From Bacteroidales bacterium (GTDB lineage Bacteria; Bacteroidota; Bacteroidia; Bacteroidales; UBA7960): a DNA stretch of 12,596 nucleotides. Numbering within the stretch: position 1 is the first letter of the stretch; each line of letters begins with the position of its first letter. The notes beneath the pieces are model-generated. The model saw nothing but the letters and a program-made list of their open reading frames with translations, searched no databases and was not told the origin of the DNA. A program made the position numbers and the translations under genes. The stretch spans positions 1 to 12,596 of the forward strand of contig PWNY01000289.1 of NCBI GenBank assembly GCA_003557805.1, written 5' to 3'. Shown in pieces: positions 1 through 6,205 of the stretch.

Positions 1-2265
1 CGCCGGGAACTGGAAGAAAAGGAAGTTAGTTTTATGATTTCCGGGATCATAAATATGGATGAGTCAGTACAGGACAGCATTCTTATGCCTTTTCTCCCGG
101 GATTGTCAGATGCGGGAAGCTGCAGGGACTGGGATGCAGGTGTGCCCGTTGAGCTGGATCGCATAAGAGATAAGGATGAAGAATACTGGGATGATTACCG
201 GGGTACGCCAAAGGCTTATATTTCACTGGAAGATGGACAATCTCTCTGGACCAACAGGTTTGGCAATCTTACATCGATCTGGCTGGATGCCGGTACGGCA
301 GATCTTACATCAGTTATTGACTCTGTTTCCCTAAGTGCTGACCCAATGCAGGCGGGTTTTCAGGTCAATGAGTTAAGAAAGAGAGGTTTTGAGGCCGCTT
401 CAGGTGGTGTTGACTTTGGCCTGCTCTTCGGTGGGCTGGGCTTTTTCGTGATGCTAGCAGGCATAATGCTATTTTTCCTTCTTATGCTGTTTAACCTTGA
501 AAGGAGGGCTGAACAGGTAAAACTCTTTTCTGCCATTGGTTATTCCAGGAAGTTGATAAGGAAAATATACCTGGGAGAGGGAATGGTTGTCGCCTTGGCG
601 GGAGGGGTTTGTGGAATGTTGTTAGCCGCAGGTTACGGAGAACTAGTCCGGTATGCCCTGGCAGATATATGGCAGGAAATTGTAAGAACCGACCTGCTCG
701 TCCTTGTTATAAGACCCATATCACTGCTAAAGGGACTGGGAATCTCTCTTCTGATCGCCTTTTTGGTAACAATGTCTGGAATAAACCGCTACATCCTTAA
801 ATACAGAAGAGCTAAAAACCATCATAATGAAGCAAACAGGTCTGCCGGACCACATAAAAAAACAGGGACCAATGACCGCTTCACTCTTTTGGCATCCCTG
901 CTGTTTTTCATTGCCGGTGTTGCATTATTAACACTGCAGCTTATTAATGTCACCGAGCCTGGGCCTGCAGGTTTTTTTGCCAGCGGGGGATTGCTCCTTT
1001 TGGCGGTTTTATTGCTTTCACGCTTACTGCTTTTAATAATCGGCAGCAGAGGGTATGAAAGAATTGACAAGATGCGGTTAAGCATCAGAAACCTAGCAAG
1101 AAACAGGACAAGGAGCCTAATGGTTATAATACTTCTTGCACTTGGGGTATTCGTTATAATCTCAACGGGCTCTTTTAGGAAAGATGCTGTATTAGAGGAC
1201 CTTCATCCGGAAGGTGGTACCGGGGGATTTCTGTATGTTGCAGAATCAACGGTGCCTGTACTTTATGATCTGAACAGCCGGGAAGCCCGCCTTGACCTTA
1301 ACCTGCCGGGAGAAGTTGATTTTGTACAGTTTATGGCCAGCTATGCAGATGATGCAAGCTGTCTTAACCTGAACGAGGTGGCAACCCCACGCATCATTGC
1401 AACTGATCCGTCCTTGCTTGATGGCAGGTTCAGTTTTTCCAGGGCCACAAAATGGATGGATACAGAAAAACCCTGGGAAAGCCTTGAGGGGAAGTTGCCG
1501 GGGAATTCTGTTGAACCAGTCACAGGGAATGGAGAAAATACAATGCCTGTAATACCTGCAATAGCAGATATGAGTGTCATACAGTGGGGGCTGAACAAAA
1601 GGCTCGGAGACACTCTTTTCTATACAAATGAGCGGGGAGATGAGATAGGACTCTTACTTGTGGGAGGACTTGCCAATTCAGTTTTTCAGGGTAATGTTAT
1701 CATTTCTGAGAACAATTTTCTCGATCACTTCCCCTCCACCAGTGGCAGTAATTTTTTCCTGATTGATGCACCGGCAGAAAGGGGTGATGAGTTACGGGAA
1801 GAGCTTCAATTTATATTCCGTGACCATGGATGGGAGATGGCAGGTTCAGCAGAACGCCTAAATGAGTTCAATTCGGTTGAGAACACTTATCTGGTAATTT
1901 TCATGATGCTTGGAGCCCTTGGTGTATTATTGGGAGTTGCTGGACTGGCAGTGGTTATGGCCCGATCAGTTGCTGAAAGGAAAACCGAACTGGCACTGTA
2001 TGCATCCGTTGGCTACAGGAGGTCTCAAATAGCTTTTGTTGTTTTTCGAGAATACCTGCTTCTGCTGGTTTGGGGGCTAATTTCAGGTATCCCACCTGCA
2101 CTAATAGCAGCACTTCCCTCTTTTATTGGCCCACAGCAAATTAACCCGGGTTTTCTTGCTGTAATTATAGTTGCAATATTCATCCACGGAATTATCTGGC
2201 TGGCTTTGACTCTTCTTTTTATGGTAAGGCTTAATAATCCAGCTGCTGTTCTCCGAAATGAATGA
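1..2265 (+). CDS. ABC transporter permease with two FtsX-like modules, 5'-truncated by the window edge
   Basis: This is the inner-membrane permease part of an ABC exporter of the MacB/LolCE/FtsX class. The reading frame is open from base 1, so the ATG at 34 is internal and the true start lies upstream. The visible protein begins in an extracytoplasmic domain containing GTPKAYISL and NRFGNLTSIW. A first FtsX module follows, with membrane segments near bases 415-495, 580-660 and 720-785. Two more hydrophobic segments lie at about 880-945 and 960-1045, and another at about 1115-1175. A second extracytoplasmic domain covers about 1180-1880. Three final segments (about 1885-1970, 2040-2115, 2150-2240) make the second FtsX module, ending in NPAAVLRNE, typical of such permeases. 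Cytoplasmic coupling stretches are seen after each module's first helix (LFSAIGYSRK and LYASVGYRRS). No ATPase domain is visible; it is expected as a separate gene upstream. The substrate is unknown. Confidence 0.88.
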   Translation, partial: RRELEEKEVSFMISGIINMDESVQDSILMPFLPGLSDAGSCRDWDAGVPVELDRIRDKDEEYWDDYRGTPKAYISLEDGQSLWTNRFGNLTSIWLDAGTADLTSVIDSVSLSADPMQAGFQVNELRKRGFEAASGGVDFGLLFGGLGFFVMLAGIMLFFLLMLFNLERRAEQVKLFSAIGYSRKLIRKIYLGEGMVVALAGGVCGMLLAAGYGELVRYALADIWQEIVRTDLLVLVIRPISLLKGLGISLLIAFLVTMSGINRYILKYRRAKNHHNEANRSAGPHKKTGTNDRFTLLASLLFFIAGVALLTLQLINVTEPGPAGFFASGGLLLLAVLLLSRLLLLIIGSRGYERIDKMRLSIRNLARNRTRSLMVIILLALGVFVIISTGSFRKDAVLEDLHPEGGTGGFLYVAESTVPVLYDLNSREARLDLNLPGEVDFVQFMASYADDASCLNLNEVATPRIIATDPSLLDGRFSFSRATKWMDTEKPWESLEGKLPGNSVEPVTGNGENTMPVIPAIADMSVIQWGLNKRLGDTLFYTNERGDEIGLLLVGGLANSVFQGNVIISENNFLDHFPSTSGSNFFLIDAPAERGDELREELQFIFRDHGWEMAGSAERLNEFNSVENTYLVIFMMLGALGVLLGVAGLAVVMARSVAERKTELALYASVGYRRSQIAFVVFREYLLLLVWGLISGIPPALIAALPSFIGPQQINPGFLAVIIVAIFIHGIIWLALTLLFMVRLNNPAAVLRNE

Positions 2266-2323
2266 CCCTGTGGTTATTTTACTTTGGAAGGAGTTCTGAG
2301 TTACGGAAAACAGTTCAGCAGGC

Positions 2324-3118
2324 TTACTTTTGACGGTATTCCGATGGTGGGGATCCTGTACTTTTTGTGAAAAAGTGACTAAAGTGTTCCGGTTCGGTGA
2401 ACCCCAGATTAAATGCGATCTGTTTTACACTGTCATTGGAGAACTTCAGGTCCCGGCACGCTTTGATCATTACCTGCTCCATTATAACGGACTTTGCCGT
2501 TACACCCATTACCTTTTTAACTAAATGGTTAAGATGCTTAGGGGAAATATGCATCATCTCCGCATACCGGCTAACCGAATGTATACTCATGAAATGTTCT
2601 GAAACCAGGTATTTGAACATGCTCACGGTGTGTACCTCTTTGTTGTGTGTAGCCTTTGTCCACCTGATATTACAGCGGCTGTCGCAATAAACCAAAAGGG
2701 TCTTTAAGAGTGAAGCTATAGCTATATCCTTATTCGGTATACCTGAACCGGAAAGTTCGTGTATCATTTCGGCAATATCATTCACCCTGTCACCGATCTT
2801 GGGGCTCAGTACAATTTTAGGGATCTTCAGGAATGAATCAAAAAGGTCAATATTGTAAATGTTGAGGTTCTCAATATATTGTTCGCGAAAAAACTCTCTT
2901 GAGAAAATCAGTATCCAGCCCCTGATCAACTCTTTTTCAGTTTCCAGCATAACTGTTTTCCCCGGACTCAGGAAAATAATGTAATTTGAGCATGCAGGAA
3001 TTGAAACAGAGTTTACTGATATATTCCTTAAGCCTTCGGCGACCCACAGAATGCTGTAGTTGCTGTTGTTACTAAAATAACGTGTGCCTGTATTTAGCTT
3101 TTGTATTGTAAGCGACAT
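2324..3118 (-). CDS. AraC-family transcriptional regulator
   Basis: This 264-residue DNA-binding regulator has an N-terminal half (about 1-160) that matches no domain I recognise and probably carries ligand sensing or dimerisation. The C-terminal AraC/XylS domain (about 165-262) has two helix-turn-helix units. The first is near 180-202 (SVSRYAEMMHISPKHLNHLV). The second is near 230-252, followed by the family signature region with IAFNLGF, HFSHFF and TGSPPSEYR. The start at 3118 is supported by AGGGAG (3133-3128), nine bases upstream, one of the few good ribosome-binding sites here. An ATG just upstream is followed directly by a stop, so it is not the start. The gene converges on the ABC permease and lies behind the lipoprotein gene on the same strand, but a terminator separates the two. 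Its target is unknown; the lipoprotein or the permease system are the nearest candidates. Confidence 0.9.
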   Translation of the reverse strand: MSLTIQKLNTGTRYFSNNSNYSILWVAEGLRNISVNSVSIPACSNYIIFLSPGKTVMLETEKELIRGWILIFSREFFREQYIENLNIYNIDLFDSFLKIPKIVLSPKIGDRVNDIAEMIHELSGSGIPNKDIAIASLLKTLLVYCDSRCNIRWTKATHNKEVHTVSMFKYLVSEHFMSIHSVSRYAEMMHISPKHLNHLVKKVMGVTAKSVIMEQVMIKACRDLKFSNDSVKQIAFNLGFTEPEHFSHFFTKSTGSPPSEYRQK

Positions 3119-3143
3119 GTCACATGGCTCCCTGGTAATTATA

Positions 3144-3174
3144 TAAATATAAGTATATATAATGAATAAAACAA
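3144..3174 (-). promoter_or_regulatory. Candidate Bacteroidota-type promoter for the AraC gene
   Basis: On the minus strand TTG (3174-3172) is followed after 20 bases by TATATTTA (3151-3144), which matches the TAnnTTTG -7 box at seven of eight positions. A start of transcription near 3138 would leave a short leader holding the AGGGAG ribosome-binding site. The upstream box lies in the T-rich tail of the lipoprotein terminator. The region is very AT-rich, so chance matches are likely. Confidence 0.35.
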
Positions 3175-3198
3175 GGCCCGGATCAATTTTTCCGGGCC
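3175..3198 (-). terminator. Rho-independent terminator after the lipoprotein gene
   Basis: A perfect 7-bp GC-only stem (GGCCCGG 3175-3181 with CCGGGCC 3192-3198) closes a 10-base loop. Read on the minus strand it lies 15 bases past the lipoprotein stop codon and is followed by TTGTTTTATT. There is no T-run on the plus-strand side, so it should work only for the minus-strand transcript. Confidence 0.7.
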
Positions 3199-3213
3199 CT
3201 GGATGTTATTGGA

Positions 3214-3849
3214 TCATATAATATATTCATATTCAAACTCACAGCTTACTTTTGGATTAAAGGGGAAATACATACCAAGCGGGTTATTTCGCCATACCCA
3301 GACATGCAGCTGGTAATTGTCAAAAGGCAGACCTTCGCCCGGAAGTTTTGCCTCGACAAAATCAAATTCTCTATTGCCCAAAAAAGGAGGTTCAGTGTTT
3401 ACTGCATCCCAGGCAGCAGCAACAATTATATATTCCACTGCGACAAGATTCATCTCGCCGTCCTCCTGCGCTTCATAGATCAGTGCCTCTGGGTACCTGT
3501 GGTCGAAATCACCTCCAATAAGATCAGGTCGTACAAAGTGGTAGCCCATTGCTCCAAGCCCTTCTTCGTATACACAATCTGATCCCATAACATATCCCTC
3601 TGCAAGAGCCTTTTCGATTTCGTGAAACCTTGCCGTGTGCCTGCGTATCTCTGCCAGCAACCTGTTTTGGTTTGCCGGCAGGGCATTTAGAGCCATTACC
3701 TGGGGTTGGGCACTGCCTGCCTCTGCAATCCTTTTATCTACAAAGGATTCGGTTTCAGTGGCAATTTCGCTTGAACAGGAAGCTGCCAGGAAGATTGTGA
3801 TGATCATACCCATGAGTAAAAAAATACCTTTTGTGTTTTGTGTTTTCAT
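3214..3849 (-). CDS. Putative lipoprotein of unknown function
   Basis: This is a 211-residue protein with a lipoprotein signal peptide: positive start (MKTQNTKG), a hydrophobic core at 9-23 and a lipobox-like LAASC with Cys25 as the lipidation site (Ala rather than Leu at -3 makes it slightly atypical). It should be exported and anchored to a membrane. The mature part has a variable linker (26-65), then a region that looks conserved: HTARFHEIEKALAEGY (71-86), a Cys at 92, GAMGYHF (99-105), PEALIYE (120-126), LVAVEY (135-140) and HVWVWRNNPLGMYFPFNPK (182-200) followed by Cys203. Two cysteines and several histidines and acidic residues could form a disulfide or a metal site, but this is a guess. 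I recognise the general look of an uncharacterised secreted family with a GxMGxH motif, not a named function. It is transcribed alone, ending at a terminator. Confidence 0.75.
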   Translation of the reverse strand: MKTQNTKGIFLLMGMIITIFLAASCSSEIATETESFVDKRIAEAGSAQPQVMALNALPANQNRLLAEIRRHTARFHEIEKALAEGYVMGSDCVYEEGLGAMGYHFVRPDLIGGDFDHRYPEALIYEAQEDGEMNLVAVEYIIVAAAWDAVNTEPPFLGNREFDFVEAKLPGEGLPFDNYQLHVWVWRNNPLGMYFPFNPKVSCEFEYEYII

Positions 3850-4077
3850 AATTTTTTCTGTTTTGTTAATAATAAGCTTAACAGTCTTGTTTGCTGTTTT
3901 GCAAAATTGGAAAGAGGATATTGTATAGTGGATGCAAAAAAGGAGGGAGATAATGTAAAAAATGCTTCCACCCTAAAAAACCTGGTGATTAAAACACAAA
4001 GTTTTTTTATGGCTTTAAAGGATTTATTGTAATTTCATGCGAATTGAAGCTGTTTGTTGTATTTAAATAGATGTTAT
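3850..4077. other. Divergent intergenic spacer with a start-stop element
   Basis: This 228-base spacer separates the divergent lipoprotein and M42 peptidase genes and must hold promoters for both, but no convincing TAnnTTTG box was found on either strand. It does hold a strong Shine-Dalgarno-like AGGAGGGAG (3941-3949) on the plus strand, followed by ATG-TAA (3953-3958) with six bases between AGGAGG and ATG. A second ATG (3962) opens a four-codon frame, Met-Leu-Pro-Pro-stop. A GTG at 3928 would open a 34-residue frame ending at 4032; its composition gives no reason to call it a gene. Confidence 0.4.
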
Positions 4078-5136
4078 ATGCAGATCAAAGATTTCCAGTA
4101 TCTGAAGGAGTTGCTTGAAAGTCCTGGCCCGTCCGGTTTTGAGCAGGAGGTGCAAAAGGTGTTCAGGTCATTTGCATCAGGCTTCTGTGACGATGTAAGG
4201 ACAGATGTACATGGAAATGTCGTCGCATTTAAAAAGGGGACCCGTGATAAAAAGATAATGCTCACTGCACATATAGACGAAATTGGTTTTATGGTCAGGC
4301 ATATTGATGAGCATGGCTGCATCAGGTTTGACAGCATAGGCGGTGTTGATCCAACCTTGCTGCCCGGGCTGGCCGTGAAAATATACCATGAAGGAAATGC
4401 AGTAAACGGTGTTGTAGGTAAAAAACCAATACACCTAATGGACCAGGAGGAGCGTAACAAGGCCGTCAAGCTTGACCAGCTCTGGATTGATATAGGTGCT
4501 GGCTCTGCGGAAGAGGCAAAAAAAGTGGTTTCTGTGGGAGACTATATTACATTCAGGCCCTCTGTGACAGAGTTACCTGGTGCTTTGGTATCCTCCAAGT
4601 CGCTTGATGACAGAATCGGTGTATTCGTGCTGTCATCTGTTCTAAGGGAGCTGTCGGACCAAAAAGATCTGCCGGATATATATGTTGTCTCTTCGGTACA
4701 GGAGGAGGTAGGGCTAAGGGGTGCTGTGACCAGCACCTATAATATAAGGCCTGATATAGGTATTGCAGTGGATGTTACACACGCAAGTGACTACCCTTCA
4801 ATTGACAAGAACAAACATGGGGATATTAAACTAGGAGAAGGCTGTGTATTACATGTCGGGGCAAACATCAACAGCCGGGTCCTTGAGGTATTAAAGAAAA
4901 CCGCTGGGGAAGCCGGTATTGGTTTCCAACTGGAAGCCTCCCCCCGCAATACCGGAACCGAGGCAAATGTCGTTCAGCTTTCAAGGGGAGGGGTGGCCAC
5001 CGGCCTGGTAAGCATCCCCCTAAGGTATATGCACGGTCCTGGTGAAATAGTCTCATTAAGGGATACAGAAAGTGCAATAAGGCTTATTTCAGAGTTTTGC
5101 AGGAATATATACGAGGATACCGCACTTATACCCTAA
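4078..5136 (+). CDS. M42 family metallo-aminopeptidase
   Basis: This is a 352-residue cytoplasmic dinuclear-metal aminopeptidase of the M42 family (TET-like, related to glutamyl aminopeptidase/FrvX). It removes N-terminal residues from peptides in the late steps of protein breakdown. Expected site residues by family alignment are all visible: His65 and Asp67 in TAHIDEIGF, the bridging Asp in KSLDDRIG (177/178), catalytic Glu209 and ligand Glu210 in SSVQEEVGLRGA, Asp232 in AVDVTHASD, and His319 in RYMHGPGE. Length is normal for the family and there is no signal peptide. The ATG at 4078 is chosen because the protein then begins MQIKDFQYLKELLESPGPSG, as family members do; a TTG at 4054 would add eight atypical residues. 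No ribosome-binding site is seen. Family members form dodecameric tetrahedral shells. The glutaminase gene follows after 46 bases on the same strand. Confidence 0.93.
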   Translation: MQIKDFQYLKELLESPGPSGFEQEVQKVFRSFASGFCDDVRTDVHGNVVAFKKGTRDKKIMLTAHIDEIGFMVRHIDEHGCIRFDSIGGVDPTLLPGLAVKIYHEGNAVNGVVGKKPIHLMDQEERNKAVKLDQLWIDIGAGSAEEAKKVVSVGDYITFRPSVTELPGALVSSKSLDDRIGVFVLSSVLRELSDQKDLPDIYVVSSVQEEVGLRGAVTSTYNIRPDIGIAVDVTHASDYPSIDKNKHGDIKLGEGCVLHVGANINSRVLEVLKKTAGEAGIGFQLEASPRNTGTEANVVQLSRGGVATGLVSIPLRYMHGPGEIVSLRDTESAIRLISEFCRNIYEDTALIP

Positions 5137-5138
5137 CC

Positions 5139-5167
5139 GGCGGAGCGCTACAGGGCCGCCTTTTATT
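5139..5167 (+). terminator. Weak terminator-like or attenuator hairpin between peptidase and glutaminase genes
   Basis: GGCGG (5139-5143) can pair with CCGCC (5156-5160) around a 12-base loop and is followed at once by TTTTATT. It begins two bases after the peptidase stop codon. The stem is only five pairs, so termination would be partial; it could lower glutaminase expression relative to the peptidase. Confidence 0.35.
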
Positions 5168-5182
5168 CAACACTTTTACTGT

Positions 5183-6097
5183 ATGGATTACAAGGTAATT
5201 ATTGATGAAATACACAAAAATCTAAGGGAGACAGATAACCCGGGCAAGGTTGCGGAATATATACCCGAACTGGCAAAGGTAGATCCTGACAAGTTCGGGG
5301 TACATATCAGTGAAGTAAACGGTGGGGCATACGGCACAGGCAATTACCGGGATAAATTCTCAATACAGAGCATTGTCAAGGTACTGTCACTTGCCCTCAC
5401 TTATAAGTTAAGGGGAGAAAGCATATGGAGCAGGCTTGGTTATGAGCCTTCAGGGACTGCTTTTAACTCGCTTGTACAGCTTGAGAGCGACAGGGGTATT
5501 CCCAAAAACCCCCTAATTAATGCAGGAGCACTCGTTATTTGTGATATTCTCATCAGTATACTTGATGACCCTGAACAGGACTTCCTGGACTTTGTAAGGG
5601 AGGTTTCAGACAATGAAAGTATTGAGTACTCAATGAATATCGCTGCCTCGGAAAGAGTTGCAGGATACCTGAATATTGCATTGTGTAACTTTATAAAATC
5701 ATTTGGCAACATAGAGAACGATACTGACCAGGTCCTTGACTTTTATTTTAAAAGTTGCTCAATTGAACTAAGCTGTGAAGAGCTTTCCAAAACCTTCCTT
5801 TTCTTTGCCAATGGCGGGCAAAAGCCCGGGACTGGCGGTCAGGTTCTTACTGTAAGCCAGGTAAAAAGGATTAATGCTATAATGCAGACCTGCGGCTTTT
5901 ACGATGAATCAGGAGACTTTGCTTTCCGTGTTGGACTTCCCGGTAAAAGCGGGATAGGGGGAGGTATTGTTGATGTGCACCCCGGCAAATACAGTATTGC
6001 CGTTTGGAGCCCCAGGCTCAACAAAAAGGGCAATTCTTACCTGGCTATGGAGTTTTTGGAACAGTTTACCACGAAAACCCAGATGTCAATATTCTGA
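5183..6097 (+). CDS. glsA: Glutaminase (GlsA type)
   Basis: This 304-residue enzyme hydrolyses L-glutamine to L-glutamate and ammonia in the cytoplasm. It belongs to the serine-dependent glutaminase family with a beta-lactamase-like fold. The SxxK motif is Ser63-Ile-Val-Lys66 inside FSIQSIVKVLSL. Other family landmarks are EPSGTAFNS (88-96), NPLINAGAL (109-117), Tyr188 before the KSCSIELS stretch, the FANGGQKPGTG segment (208-218) and the KSGIGGGI loop (255-262). Length is typical of the family. The ATG at 5183 places the N-terminus where family members start; there is no obvious Shine-Dalgarno. The M42 peptidase is 46 bases upstream, so the two may share a transcript and act in peptide and glutamine catabolism or acid/nitrogen balance. 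The gene is followed by an inverted repeat and then a kinase gene 108 bases downstream. Confidence 0.95.
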   Translation: MDYKVIIDEIHKNLRETDNPGKVAEYIPELAKVDPDKFGVHISEVNGGAYGTGNYRDKFSIQSIVKVLSLALTYKLRGESIWSRLGYEPSGTAFNSLVQLESDRGIPKNPLINAGALVICDILISILDDPEQDFLDFVREVSDNESIEYSMNIAASERVAGYLNIALCNFIKSFGNIENDTDQVLDFYFKSCSIELSCEELSKTFLFFANGGQKPGTGGQVLTVSQVKRINAIMQTCGFYDESGDFAFRVGLPGKSGIGGGIVDVHPGKYSIAVWSPRLNKKGNSYLAMEFLEQFTTKTQMSIF

Positions 6098-6136
6098 AAT
6101 TTGCTTTTTATATATGTATATATTTAACCATTGAAA

Positions 6137-6154
6137 CTGCCCATAAATGGGCAG
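6137..6154. repeat. Perfect inverted repeat between glutaminase and kinase genes
   Basis: CTGCCCA (6137-6143) and TGGGCAG (6148-6154) form a 7-bp stem with the tetraloop TAAA. It stands 40 bases after the glutaminase stop in otherwise AT-rich sequence. No T-run follows directly on the plus strand (the next bases are AAAGTTGAATTG), so it is a poor intrinsic terminator. It might stabilise the glutaminase mRNA end or serve as a binding site for a dimeric regulator. Confidence 0.45.
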
Positions 6155-6205
6155 AAAGTTGAATTGTTTATATGTTGTTTTAAAACCTGAATAAAAAATT
6201 ACTTG

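Noticed and set aside
34..36. ATG at 34 as the start of the ABC permease
   Set aside because: The frame is open to base 1 and the residues after 34 are mid-domain of a known permease type, so the true start is outside the window.
2266..2323. Bidirectional terminator between the convergent permease and AraC genes
   Set aside because: Only a short CTGA/TCAG pairing was found and no GC stem followed by a T-run on either strand.
3928..4032. Small gene of 34 codons starting at GTG 3928
   Set aside because: Non-ATG start, a weak and distant ribosome-binding site, the strong Shine-Dalgarno lies inside it, and the composition shows no recognisable domain or signal.
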